From Paenibacillus gallinarum (GTDB lineage: Bacteria; Bacillota; Bacilli; Paenibacillales; Paenibacillaceae), in the NCBI RefSeq assembly GCF_014836635.1, contig NZ_JACSQL010000011.1, positions 62,001 through 126,000 of the forward strand: DNA of 64,000 bases, in the 5' to 3' direction. The translations under genes and the position numbers were made by a program. Positions 53,258-61,967 of this stretch are shown piece after piece (position 1 is the stretch's first letter; each line of letters opens with the position of its first letter). The notes under the pieces were generated by a model that was not told the DNA's origin, did not search any database, and saw only the letters and a list, made by a program, of their open reading frames with translations.

Positions 53258-53746
53258 ATGGGGAGTACTGAAGCAATATCCATGAAAAGACTCAGGCAAC
53301 AACGTAGGAAGGACTCCAGGTGTGGAGAATGTGGTGAACAATCTTCTAATACATATTTATGTAATGAATGTAATGAGAGGAGGGCAGATCAAAAACTTCA
53401 ACGAAAATTATACAGATTAAGCAAAAACTTGTGTGTACGATGTGGAAATCATCCATCTATAAAGGATAACGAAAGAAATTTATGTTATGGATGTAATAGT
53501 GTCTATCCAAATTTACCGATACGAAGATTAAGGAAATGGAAAGTTAAGAATTATGAGCTATACCATGCAATGATGGAGAAGTCTTGTTCAACAAAACAAC
53601 TTGCCGATTACATAGGAATAAGCGATCGGACTGTATGTAGATGGGTTTTCGACAATGTAGTACCTAAAGATGATAATGCTTGGAAGGCAGCTCGATATTT
53701 TAATGTGAATGTGACAGATTTATTTAAGGGTTTTGGATTAAAATAA
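53258..53746 (+). CDS. Zinc-ribbon/HTH transcription regulator
   Basis: 162 residues, ATG after AAAGGTGAG. Two zinc ribbons: 'CGECGEQ...CNECNERR' (about 22-40) and 'CVRCGNH...CYGC' (about 59-77). The last ~60 residues are a Cro/C1-type HTH (MMEKSCSTKQLADYIGISDRTVCRWVFDNVVPKDDNA..., quoted in part: KQLADYIGISDRTVCRW). This is the only clear sequence-specific HTH regulator in the window and its operon carries the repeated operator-like element. It is thus a candidate to bind that element, though only by association. A decayed copy lies at 55046-55472. Confidence 0.8.
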   Translation: MGSTEAISMKRLRQQRRKDSRCGECGEQSSNTYLCNECNERRADQKLQRKLYRLSKNLCVRCGNHPSIKDNERNLCYGCNSVYPNLPIRRLRKWKVKNYELYHAMMEKSCSTKQLADYIGISDRTVCRWVFDNVVPKDDNAWKAARYFNVNVTDLFKGFGLK

Positions 53747-53836
53747 ATTTCATAACTTTAGAGCACAAACCAATGATGAACATATAAACCATGTAGGGAT
53801 AATTATTATAATTTTAAGGAGGAAATGATCTACCAC

Positions 53837-54097
53837 ATGAGCAGCTCAGATCTTATGATTTTTGGAATCGAAATATTAAACTGTGAAGACATTGATGTTT
53901 CAGATGCAAGTATTCAATATAATGGAGTTACATTTTTAATCGATTCATTATCCAAATATGATGGAATGACAATAGAGGTATTTCATGATTGGACGTTTAA
54001 AATTTGGGATGATAAAGGAAATATTTTAGAGACGTTCTTTCTTATTGAAAACGATGAGTTTAGAGAGAAATTATATGGAATGTATCCATTAAAATAA
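53837..54097 (+). CDS. Small hypothetical protein
   Basis: 86 residues from ATG 53837, AAGGAGG 14 nt upstream; an ATG at 53825 is only 2 nt from the site. The protein is strand-rich and acidic (MIFGIEILNCEDIDVSD, VTFLIDSLSKYDGMTIEVF). No motif recognised. Confidence 0.52.
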   Translation: MSSSDLMIFGIEILNCEDIDVSDASIQYNGVTFLIDSLSKYDGMTIEVFHDWTFKIWDDKGNILETFFLIENDEFREKLYGMYPLK

Positions 54098-54159
54098 AAG
54101 AAGAGGCTAATAGGGATCGGAATCATACTGGGCAAGGCCCACCAAAGGAGAGAAATAAG

Positions 54160-54576
54160 ATGAATGAAGTATGGTTGATCTGTAAAAAAGACGGTAAGGC
54201 ATCGGCTCATAAACTCGCTGAGCAGGATGTCGAGGGTTATGTAAATGCATTACGAGACAAAGGATTCGAAGAATTTGAAATTTCCAAGCCAGAATACGGT
54301 ATTAATAATCAAGGTAGATTTGAAGTTGATTCGAACCATGTCGTTGCTGAATTTGGAACATATGCTGCGCATCAACCTGGGTACGAAAAATTTAAGCAAT
54401 TAGGAGTACTGGATGATTATGTTTACCAGTCGCTAGTTCACATGGGGAATGCCTCTCACCAACTATCATGGGCGCTTACGGTGCTTGAACATACAGATGT
54501 ATCTAACGAGTTACAAGAAGAAATCAGACAAGTGGTCACTGCTATCCCTAAACTGCAGGAGAAGCTCAGAACGTAG
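54160..54576 (+). CDS. Hypothetical protein
   Basis: 138 residues, ATG after AAAGGAG. An N-terminal strand (EVWLICKKDGK) is followed by helices, including an amphipathic C-terminal pair (LQEEIRQVVTAIPKLQEKL). No catalytic motif. A strong terminator follows at 54644. Confidence 0.55.
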   Translation: MNEVWLICKKDGKASAHKLAEQDVEGYVNALRDKGFEEFEISKPEYGINNQGRFEVDSNHVVAEFGTYAAHQPGYEKFKQLGVLDDYVYQSLVHMGNASHQLSWALTVLEHTDVSNELQEEIRQVVTAIPKLQEKLRT

Positions 54577-54643
54577 TTTCATTTAAATGTGTGATGTACG
54601 CATTTTACTTGCCGCAAGTTTTTGCTGACTGATAGAATAATTC

Positions 54644-54680
54644 AAAAAAGCCAGAGGATAAAATTCCTGTGGCTTTTTTT
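54644..54680 (+). terminator. Rho-independent terminator
   Basis: AAAAAAGCCAGAGG / CCTGTGGCTTTTTTT stem; ends the 53052-54576 run. Confidence 0.9.
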
Positions 54681-54741
54681 GCAAATAAAACATTTTGATA
54701 TATTTACCAGTCGTTTTTAAAGTTTTAGTGTTAAAACCTTT

Positions 54742-54951
54742 TTAAAAGTCGTCTTCAATGTCATCTTCATAACCATCTTCATATCTCATTTGTGTTTCCC
54801 ATTCAATATCCGCATCGGATGCATCTTCATCCAATGCTAGCGAATCAGTATAATCCTTTCTTCTCCTAATATCCTCATAAATTTCCCACTCTTGATAAGC
54901 ATCGTGATCCCTTGGATCAGGTGGTGTACTGCGATTATTATTTCTCCCCAT
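54742..54951 (-). CDS. Small acidic hypothetical protein
   Basis: 69 residues from ATG 54951, AGGAGG at 7 nt; the in-frame upstream ATG lacks a site. Starts MGRNNNRS, then is very acidic with a DDIEDDF end. Predicted largely helical or disordered. Possibly a nucleic-acid mimic or simply a linker-like protein; no family recognised. Confidence 0.5.
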   Translation of the reverse strand: MGRNNNRSTPPDPRDHDAYQEWEIYEDIRRRKDYTDSLALDEDASDADIEWETQMRYEDGYEDDIEDDF

Positions 54952-55045
54952 GACATTTCCTCCTATAAATATATCTTGTAGCATTACAAAGATTTATATC
55001 GACCTATTGCAATAAAATATGTAATTATTTCAGAGGTTAGGAATA

Positions 55046-55472
55046 TCCGTGGCAAGACTCTAGGTGTGCGGAATGTGGTGAACAATCTTCTAATATATAC
55101 TTATGTAAGGAATGTAATGAGAGAAGAGCTGCACAAAAACTTCAACTAAACTTATATACAGATTAAGCAAAAGCTTGTGTGTACGATGTGGAAATCATCC
55201 ATCTATTAAGGATAACGAAAGAAATCTATGCTATGGTTGTAATAGTGTTTATCCAAATTTACCGGTACGAAAATTAAGGAAATGTAAAGTTAAGAATCAC
55301 GAGCTATATCATACAATGATGGAGAAGCCTTGTTCAACAAAACAACTTGCCGATTACGATCGGACTGTATGTAGATGGTAGATGGGTTGTCGACAATGTA
55401 GTACCTAAAGAGGAAAGGCAGCTCGATATTTCAATGTAAGTGTTACTTTATTTAAGCGTTTTGGATTAAAAT
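55046..55472 (+). pseudogene. Decayed copy of the zinc-ribbon/HTH regulator
   Basis: Nucleotide identity to 53310-53760 is high and continuous. However, the start region is missing, an insertion near 55149 shifts the frame in front of the 'ACAGATTAAGC' stretch, 12 bases (the 'IGIS' of the HTH) are deleted near 55356, and a short duplicated GATGG/TAGATGG introduces a stop near 55380. Only the second zinc ribbon remains readable. It marks a local duplication followed by decay. Confidence 0.85.
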
Positions 55473-55616
55473 AAATATTTCATAACTTTAGTTCGAAATT
55501 TCAACAAATGTTGAGGATAATGGCAATGAAAGCGAGCTACAAGATGGGGGGTGGAATGTTAAGTAGTTTTAAATAATAATAGAAGATAATAACTTATTCT
55601 TATAATAGTGAATGAG

Positions 55617-55643
55617 AAAAACAACCGATATAATTACCGGTTG
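55617..55643 (-). terminator. Rho-independent terminator (minus strand)
   Basis: Read on the minus strand: CAACCG-gtaattatat-CGGTTG then TTTTTC; ends the secreted-protein gene. Confidence 0.75.
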
Positions 55644-55666
55644 CAATTCTCATTATAGATACCTAA

Positions 55667-56362
55667 TTAGGCATCCACATCTCCAATATAAGTATCATGC
55701 ATATACCAATTTCCTGTCGCTGTGAATCTCACTTCGATGTGTCCTGAGACGTCTCCGATTAATTTAATATATTTGTACTTTGCATCAGCCACAAGATCGT
55801 AAGCGGTATCATCTATTTTATAAGCTAATTTATTTGTTATCTCGCCGGTCCATCCGAAAAATCCTGAGGCACTTGCACTAATAGGATTTTGTACGGTCTT
55901 AATCTTAGTGGTTGAATCATCATAAGTGTATGATGCACTAACATTGATATCATATAACTTAACACCAGCTACATTAACAGAGAAGTAACCAGAAGCAGTT
56001 TTATTTTGTATAGTTCGTGAATTTGCTGTTTCATTAGAATTAGTTGGTGTTGTAATGCCTCCACCAGCTTCAACATAAAATCCATTGCCTAAATCAATCT
56101 TTTGATATGGGTTTTCACTTGATACATTAAGTTCAGTTAGTGCAATGTTTACATTTTCAATTGTTGGAATTTCATCTAGAGTGAACGATTTACCTATTTT
56201 TTTTAATTCTGAGTTATTGTTCAAACTCTCAACTGATATAAGAGGACTATTGTTTGTTACCTCCTTAGTTGATCCAGAATCAGCATAGGCACTTCCTGCG
56301 ATTAAACCGGTAAATAGAGCTGCTGTTGTTAATACTTTGGCTACTTTTGTAAGGTTTTTCAT
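55667..56362 (-). CDS. Secreted hypothetical protein
   Basis: 231 residues, ATG after AGGAGG. Signal peptide about 1-27 (KNLTKVAKVL...GSAYA-DS). The mature part has ~90 disordered residues, then a Ser/Thr/Gly-rich, strand-rich domain (SGYFSVNVAGVKLYDINVSASYTY) with no cysteines. This looks like a small exported bacteriocin-like or wall-associated protein, but no family was recognised. It is divergent from a membrane protein gene with only ~90 bp between, a layout sometimes seen for a secreted factor and its immunity protein. Confidence 0.65.
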   Translation of the reverse strand: MKNLTKVAKVLTTAALFTGLIAGSAYADSGSTKEVTNNSPLISVESLNNNSELKKIGKSFTLDEIPTIENVNIALTELNVSSENPYQKIDLGNGFYVEAGGGITTPTNSNETANSRTIQNKTASGYFSVNVAGVKLYDINVSASYTYDDSTTKIKTVQNPISASASGFFGWTGEITNKLAYKIDDTAYDLVADAKYKYIKLIGDVSGHIEVRFTATGNWYMHDTYIGDVDA

Positions 56363-56454
56363 ATAATTCCTCCTAAAATGTATTTGAGTACATTATAAAT
56401 TATACTATAATAAGTAATAATTAGGAGATAGTTTCCATATAGAGAGGTGAAAAT

Positions 56455-56865
56455 ATGAATAAATATGTATTATTTTCGACAAAACTAGCTATCTACTTGA
56501 CAATTATCTTTATTATGATAGATCTTTCTTTTAAGTTTCAAAAATATCTGATTAATGAAATTTCTAACGATCTTGTTATCTTGATGTCTCCTATAATCCC
56601 TTTTTTATTATTTGGTTTTATTGGGGGTTTTTATCCTGTTATAAATAGGAGAACAACAAATAAAAAAAGAGGATATCGTAAAAATCATTCAAAAAAATTG
56701 TATGCAATAATTATTTCATCCTTACTCATCACATTAATATTTGTTCTTTTGAGTTTATACACCAGTCTGTTTACAATGAATTTATTATTGGGATTTTTAA
56801 CATATGGTTTGTGGATAGCGACAGGATTTCTAACATCGCAGCTATTAGCCAGTAGAAAGGTCTAA
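56455..56865 (+). CDS. Four-helix membrane protein
   Basis: 136 residues, ATG after AGAGAGGTG. Hydrophobic helices at about 8-28, 40-62, 82-103 and 108-130 with a basic cytoplasmic loop (RRTTNKKRGYRKNHSKK). It is divergent from the secreted protein at 55667. By size and topology it could be an immunity-type or small transport protein; this is a positional idea only. Confidence 0.62.
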   Translation: MNKYVLFSTKLAIYLTIIFIMIDLSFKFQKYLINEISNDLVILMSPIIPFLLFGFIGGFYPVINRRTTNKKRGYRKNHSKKLYAIIISSLLITLIFVLLSLYTSLFTMNLLLGFLTYGLWIATGFLTSQLLASRKV

Positions 56866-56947
56866 GTTACAACCTTTTGCATTTACAAAACAAACTTCAT
56901 TGAGGAGGCCCAAGCAAACAAAGAAGTCCGTTTATGATAGATACAAT

Positions 56948-56982
56948 ACAAACCCAGCGCCAATGCGGTGTTGGGTTTGTTT
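56948..56982. terminator. Bidirectional terminator
   Basis: ACAAACCCA / TGGGTTTGT stem between convergent genes 56455-56865 and 57005-57874. Confidence 0.88.
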
Positions 56983-57004
56983 AAAATGTTGTGATGAGCC
57001 TCTA

Positions 57005-57874
57005 TTATTTAATATTCTCGTTTTTTCCTTCAGTTGTCGTATCATTAGTTTTTTTTTGTTTTTTCATATTATTTTCTAATTCATAAATTTTTTGAATTTT
57101 TTCTTGCCAAATCAGTTTTTCTTCTAGTATAGCCTCTTTCAAAGATAAAGCATGCTCTCGTTTTAAGCTCTCCGTAATTTGCTTGAATTCAAATTCCTTT
57201 CGATCTAGTTTTTCTTCAGCCTCTTTAATTTGGATTTCACTATTCTTTTTAAATTGAGTAAATTCATCTTTTTGCTTACTAACGATTTCCTCTAAATATG
57301 ATATATCCTCCTTATGCTTACCCTTCAGATTATTCATTTCAATTTTCAATTGTTCATTCTCTTTTTTTAATTCATTAAAAGCCTCTACCTCTTTTTCCAG
57401 TGTTTGAATTTTATCATTTAAGAGTCGGTTCATTTCATCCAAGGTTTCTGCTGACTTAGCATACTGATTCATCATTACCTGAAGATCTTTATTTTCAAGA
57501 ATAGTACGATCTAACTCTTCAGTATATTTCTTGTTTTCGTTTGTAAGATCAGCCACCTGACCCTTAAGATCTTTCAATTCGATTTTAGAAACTTCCACTA
57601 ACTTTTTAGCTTCCTCTTTGCTCTCAATTACAGCTGTTTCTCCACGCTGATACATTCTGATAAACAAATTAAAAATGATATTCATGTGTTTCTCTAGATC
57701 CTTTAAGTCATATTCAAGCTCTGGGTTCGTTTCACGAATGTTATGTAAGGCTTCTAACGCCATAAGAGACTTGAGCCACTCAGCGCCCTCCATACCTGAC
57801 TCTGCTATCTTCTCATTCACTATTTTTTTAAAATCACTATCCATTTTAATTGATTTAACATCGTCTTTAGCCAT
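57005..57874 (-). CDS. Coiled-coil DNA-binding/segregation-type protein
   Basis: 289 residues from ATG 57874 with AAAGGAG at about 7 nt; the longer frame to 57985 runs through the operator. Residues 1-~85 hold 'VKSIKMDSDFKKIVNEKI', a short strand-helix start compatible with a ribbon-helix-helix or KfrA-like DNA-binding head. About 90-285 form a continuous coiled coil rich in Glu, Lys and Leu. This head-plus-long-coil layout is known from plasmid KfrA-type proteins linked to stable inheritance. Four GTAAAC boxes lie over its promoter (57891-57938), which suggests autoregulation. Confidence 0.68.
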   Translation of the reverse strand: MAKDDVKSIKMDSDFKKIVNEKIAESGMEGAEWLKSLMALEALHNIRETNPELEYDLKDLEKHMNIIFNLFIRMYQRGETAVIESKEEAKKLVEVSKIELKDLKGQVADLTNENKKYTEELDRTILENKDLQVMMNQYAKSAETLDEMNRLLNDKIQTLEKEVEAFNELKKENEQLKIEMNNLKGKHKEDISYLEEIVSKQKDEFTQFKKNSEIQIKEAEEKLDRKEFEFKQITESLKREHALSLKEAILEEKLIWQEKIQKIYELENNMKKQKKTNDTTTEGKNENIK

Positions 57875-57890
57875 TAAACATTCTCCTTTC

Positions 57891-57938
57891 AGTAAACCAG
57901 TAAACCCTTGATATATATAGTAGTTTACCGGTTTACCG
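57891..57938 (-). promoter_or_regulatory. Four-box operator over the coiled-coil gene promoter
   Basis: Tandem AGTAAACC at 57891-57898 and 57899-57906 face tandem GTTTACCG at 57923-57930 and 57931-57938, so GTAAAC appears twice in each orientation. The 16 bp between are TATATA-rich and could hold the -10 box. Confidence 0.75.
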
Positions 57939-58018
57939 TATAATTTAGTATAACTATAACACAAAAATTGAAGTCCATATAGCATGTATTTTGCGCAAAT
58001 AGGTGGTATAATAACAAA

Positions 58019-58065
58019 AGAATCCTAAGTTCCGATAATATAAAGGTATCGGAACTTAGGATTCT
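58019..58065. repeat. Perfect 19-bp inverted repeat upstream of recombinase
   Basis: 58019-58037 and 58047-58065 are exact reverse complements with a 9-nt spacer (atataaagg). On the minus strand a TTTTG follows, so it could end a minus-strand RNA; on the plus strand there is no T-run. A recombination site for the adjacent tyrosine recombinase is the other option. Confidence 0.7.
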
Positions 58066-58297
58066 ATAGAAAAAGAGGGAGGGGATGTGATGTTTGTTGA
58101 TGTGTGAGATGAAGAGAGATACGAGAAAGAAGAAGGAACTATGAAGATACGGGATCAGGTCTATTCTTAATTGTATTCCCAAAAGAAAGGTTTTTATTCT
58201 TAGACATTCAAAAAAAGGCCCTGGTTAGTTATTAGTGCAATACAATATAAATCAGGTAAGGATCTTAGTCACTAGATTTGATATTGGAGGGGTTTAA

Positions 58298-59299
58298 ATG
58301 AACGATGGTATGCCTAACTTAGGAGTCACTTCAACTGAAAAACATGATCGTACACTACAAGTAGATGTTGGTGAAACACTATCAAATCTTATGGACCAAG
58401 CCAATACATATATATCAGCTGCAAAAGCTAAAAATACCGTGCGTTCATATCAATCAGACTGGAGACATTTTACATCATGGTGCGAAAACTTTGGATTAGC
58501 TTCGTTACCTACTACCGAGGAGACTTATGCGCTCTACCTTACGAATCTTGCTAAAGACGGATTTAAAGCAAGCACAATTCAAAGACGGATAAGTGCCATT
58601 TCCCAAGCACATACTGCTGCGGGTTATGAGTCACCTAACACCAATAAAATTCGTATGGTATGGGCTGGTATTAAACGTACGATCGGAACTGAAGAAAAAG
58701 GAAAAGAGCCTATCATCCTAGATATACTTAAACAAATTCTGGATGTCATCCCTGATCGACTCTTAGGGATTCGAGATCGTGCATTACTCTTACTTGGATT
58801 TGCAGGTGCTTTCCGGAGAAGTGAACTTATAGGTATTGATGTAGAGGATATTAAGACAGTTAAAGAAGGAATTGTGATTTCTCTAAAATCTTCTAAGACA
58901 AACCAAGAAGGAAAAAAAGAAGTAGTAGCTATTCCATATGGAGAAAATCCGGATACATGTCCTGTTCATGCTATTAATAAGTGGTTAGAAGTTGCTAATA
59001 TATCAGAAGGAGCCTTGTTTAGATCCATTAATAGGCATGGGCAAGTTTCTGAGAAGAGATTATCTAGTAAAGCAGTCTCTATTATAGTAAAACGATATAT
59101 GAATGTTGTAGGTCTTAATGAAGAGGACTATGCAGGGCATAGTTTACGTTCTGGGTTTGCGACAACTGCAGCCATGCTAGGAAAAAGTGAAAGATCGATA
59201 ATGAAGCAATCTCGTCATAAATCTGCTTATATGGTTCGGAAATATATAAGACATACCTCCTTATTTGAAGAAAATGCAGCTACAGATATTGGATTATAA
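58298..59299 (+). CDS. Tyrosine recombinase / integrase
   Basis: 333 residues, ATG after GGAGGGG. An N-terminal SAM-like core-binding domain (about 30-125; 'SYQSDWRHFTSWC') precedes the catalytic domain. Predicted active residues: Arg173 (AFRRSEL), a Lys in 'SSKTNQEGKK', His281 and Arg284 (HSLRSG), His in 'SRHKS', and nucleophile Tyr316 (RKYIRH), nine residues after that His. All are in place, so it should be active. It may resolve plasmid multimers or integrate the element. A 19-bp perfect inverted repeat stands ~230 bp upstream. A host-chromosome att core could not be recognised in this window. Confidence 0.93.
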   Translation: MNDGMPNLGVTSTEKHDRTLQVDVGETLSNLMDQANTYISAAKAKNTVRSYQSDWRHFTSWCENFGLASLPTTEETYALYLTNLAKDGFKASTIQRRISAISQAHTAAGYESPNTNKIRMVWAGIKRTIGTEEKGKEPIILDILKQILDVIPDRLLGIRDRALLLLGFAGAFRRSELIGIDVEDIKTVKEGIVISLKSSKTNQEGKKEVVAIPYGENPDTCPVHAINKWLEVANISEGALFRSINRHGQVSEKRLSSKAVSIIVKRYMNVVGLNEEDYAGHSLRSGFATTAAMLGKSERSIMKQSRHKSAYMVRKYIRHTSLFEENAATDIGL

Positions 59300-59365
59300 G
59301 AGAGGTAGAGTCCAGAAACATAAGGTTTTACCGGAGATTGTTATTTTAAATGAAAGGATGACATC

Positions 59366-59620
59366 ATGATGCCTACACTATGGACTGGAAGAAGCAAAAA
59401 GAGCAATACGAAAAGAAAAAAGGGAGCAAAACCAGCTCCACCGAAGAAACTTACAAAATCTCAAAGTACCTCCCAACGTATACAAGCAGAGATGCGAGCA
59501 AAAAAAAGGTACGATGCGCGTGTATGGAAAGGTTTTGGCGAACCGCAACCGGCTGGAAAAGTTAAAAAATATACTCTGTCCCCTGAAGAAATAGAAGAAC
59601 TACTTAACAAAAAAGTATAA
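59366..59620 (+). CDS. Small basic hypothetical protein
   Basis: 84 residues, ATG-ATG start behind AAAGGATGA. The first ~50 residues are Lys/Arg/Ser/Pro-rich and probably disordered, suited to nucleic-acid contact; the end 'LSPEEIEELLNKK' is a short helix. It follows the recombinase by 66 bp and may be co-transcribed. No family recognised. Confidence 0.55.
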   Translation: MMPTLWTGRSKKSNTKRKKGAKPAPPKKLTKSQSTSQRIQAEMRAKKRYDARVWKGFGEPQPAGKVKKYTLSPEEIEELLNKKV

Positions 59621-59705
59621 TCCACTAAATAAACCGGCGGCCACAGTCACATCAACGATTTATCTGTTTGGATAATTATAGTCTTCTGAAGGAGATAAAA
59701 TACTA

Positions 59706-60944
59706 ATGTATGATGAAGAGATTCACATTTGTAATGATTGTTATGAAATATTCACTAATTTTCTAGAAGTGAATGGCCATGTTGATATTGAAGATTATTG
59801 CACATCATTAGAAAATAACGAAGATTCTTTAAATTGTGAAATTTGTAAAAGTAGCAGTAGTGAATATGTTTATTCCAATATAGGATCTATTATTATAGAC
59901 GTGGCTGACGAATTATCAAAAGATATAAGCGGTTGCGAATTTTGTGAAGGTTTTGATCGTGCTAACTTTGTTCATGCATTCAATAAAGATACGGATCTTA
60001 CTTCAAGAATGGATTTAGATGATTGTAACGGGAGCACTGTATCAGAATATTTACAAGAGCACGAACAAGAAGTTCCTTTTGAACTTGTAAATTTCTTCGC
60101 AAAGTTAATAATCTGTCCTTGCGGATATGGCCGAGAGTCCAATCATCGCAAAAATAATCCCACCGGGGGTGTGTTCAATTGTTACAGTGATATTTACACG
60201 GAAAGCGATATGAATAATTTCTATGGTTTTGAATATGAAAGATTCTCTGAGTTTGGTAAAAAATATGGTGAATATTTTTCTCCTCAAGAATTATTGGACT
60301 TTAAGGAACACATTTCAAAATATCCATTATTGGCATTCAACCATGCAGTGGGGGAAGCCATTTTTAATACTATAAAAAAACATTTTGAAGCAGGAGAATA
60401 TAAAACGGTCCTACCAGGAACCGCTACCTTATACAGAGGAAGATCACGAAAAAGAGATGTAATAAATTCTTATAGCGATGCAGACATGTGGTCACCACCA
60501 CCTGGGTTATCGTCTCATGGACGTTTTAATAGCGTAGGATTTTCTATACTTTACTTAAGTAACCATATAGATGCTATCCCATATGAAATTAATCCATTGA
60601 CAGATGAAGTTATTGACATAGCAGAGTTTAAATTGAAGAATGAAATAAAAATATTTGATATAGGAAATTTTGACGGTGAATTCAGCGGATTTTTTGAAGA
60701 AAAAAATGTAGAGACTAAATTATTGAAACAAGCATACTTGCTACCAAATTATATTGGAGTTTGTTGTAATTACCTCGGATATGATGGAGTCATGTATGAA
60801 GGTGTTCATCAAAAATCAGCAGGTAAAGAATACTCGAATTATGCACTATTTAATATTAATAAAGAAGATAGTACATTGAGCGTCAACAGCATTACAGCTT
60901 ATGATTTAAGTTTCCATATTGATTTAATAAAGAACTATTTTTAA
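59706..60944 (+). CDS. RES-domain protein with N-terminal Cys-rich region
   Basis: 412 residues, ATG after GAAGGAGA at 10 nt. The N-terminal ~120 residues contain CxxC pairs (CNDC, CEIC, CEFC) suggesting zinc binding. Residues ~235-400 fit the RES fold: 'TLYRGRSRK' near 235, 'GRFNSVGFSILYLS' with the Arg and Ser of the family, and an acidic residue in between. RES toxins (e.g. of Xre-RES systems) degrade NAD+. No Xre/HTH antitoxin lies next to it, in contrast to standard pairs. Larger RES proteins with an N-terminal zinc or HEPN-like module are known and may act as stand-alone effectors. Catalytic competence is not shown. Confidence 0.75.
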   Translation: MYDEEIHICNDCYEIFTNFLEVNGHVDIEDYCTSLENNEDSLNCEICKSSSSEYVYSNIGSIIIDVADELSKDISGCEFCEGFDRANFVHAFNKDTDLTSRMDLDDCNGSTVSEYLQEHEQEVPFELVNFFAKLIICPCGYGRESNHRKNNPTGGVFNCYSDIYTESDMNNFYGFEYERFSEFGKKYGEYFSPQELLDFKEHISKYPLLAFNHAVGEAIFNTIKKHFEAGEYKTVLPGTATLYRGRSRKRDVINSYSDADMWSPPPGLSSHGRFNSVGFSILYLSNHIDAIPYEINPLTDEVIDIAEFKLKNEIKIFDIGNFDGEFSGFFEEKNVETKLLKQAYLLPNYIGVCCNYLGYDGVMYEGVHQKSAGKEYSNYALFNINKEDSTLSVNSITAYDLSFHIDLIKNYF

Positions 60945-61271
60945 ATAATTGGGATGTGAAATTTTGTGTGCTTTGCAAGTTGCCAAACCTTTGTTGTCCA
61001 TCAGATCCAGAACACAGGACATAGGCAGCATAAAAGCAATGTTTACCTATTAAAATCTATGAGAAGTGAGAATTGAAGGTCTGATAGTGACTATTAGAGC
61101 TACATTTAGTACAAGAAAACTACACAGCATGGAATTTCAGAATGATTCAGGGTTTATTCTCTTGACTCGCTGTCTATACTGGGAGTAAGCGTTCGGCGGC
61201 CGCCATACATACGCTAAAACAAATGAGATGCGCATCTCTATTTTTGTTATTCCAAAGGCCACGGAAGATAA
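60945..61271. other. Intergenic region without recognisable gene
   Basis: About 330 bp after the RES gene; only short frames on both strands. A locally GC-rich patch (about 61190-61206, with a GCGGCCGC) stands out but has no clear function. Confidence 0.4.
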
Positions 61272-61308
61272 AAATAAGCCAGATACCTATAGAGTATCTG
61301 GCTTATTT
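61272..61308. terminator. Bidirectional terminator, perfect 15-bp stem
   Basis: AAATAAGCCAGATAC-ctataga-GTATCTGGCTTATTT between convergent genes. Confidence 0.9.
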
Positions 61309-61341
61309 GTGTTGCCTGTAGATCCGTTTTGATGGATTTAG

Positions 61342-61860
61342 CTAAAGAATGTTTAACTCTCCGGAAAACCCTTTGAATCTATATTGCAGCTCCTTTAGTT
61401 CCTTCTTTATTACCTCTTTTGCTCTATTATCGTGCTCATCGACTTCTAATATCCCTTTTTCTTCAAGTAGACTGACCAATGCTCGTGTTTTTAATATATT
61501 TAGTTGAGTATTGAATAGGGTACTTGCATCTTCATTACTAGAATTTCTTTCGTCTTCAAAAACCTCAAACTCCAGGATAACAGAATAAATTCTGAAATTA
61601 TTCTCACCTCTGATGAAGGATCTCGATTTTTCTAAGTAGAAAACATTCATTTCTGTATTAGATGAACTATCTACAACAGAAAATTGAAGCGGCCAAGTAT
61701 TAACCACCATTTCGAAAATTTCATATTCTTTAGGTGATAAGGAGCATTCTATCTTATAAGAACGCAGATTTTTACTTGTGGCTGAACTTTTTCTATCTTC
61801 CTGAAGAGTGACTTTGGCTTGAGGTATCAAGTAATTATTAAGTTTGACTGTAGTATACAT
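61342..61860 (-). CDS. Hypothetical protein
   Basis: 172 residues, ATG after AAAGGAG. The first ~115 residues are strand-rich (VKLNNYLIPQAKVTLQ; NNFRIYSVILEFEVFED); the last ~50 are helical and Glu/Lys rich. No cysteines, membrane segment or known motif. Transcribed alone, convergent with the RES gene. Confidence 0.55.
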   Translation of the reverse strand: MYTTVKLNNYLIPQAKVTLQEDRKSSATSKNLRSYKIECSLSPKEYEIFEMVVNTWPLQFSVVDSSSNTEMNVFYLEKSRSFIRGENNFRIYSVILEFEVFEDERNSSNEDASTLFNTQLNILKTRALVSLLEEKGILEVDEHDNRAKEVIKKELKELQYRFKGFSGELNIL

Positions 61861-61967
61861 ATATTTCTCCTTTATGACTGAATCATGATGTAGACATCTA
61901 TTATAGCATCCTTGCAGGGCTCTCCTCCATCGATTATCTAAAAGGTAATGAAGTGTCCATGATGTGC

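Noticed and set aside
58019..58065. The 19-bp inverted repeat as insertion-sequence ends
   Set aside because: The two arms are only 9 nt apart, so no transposase could lie between them.
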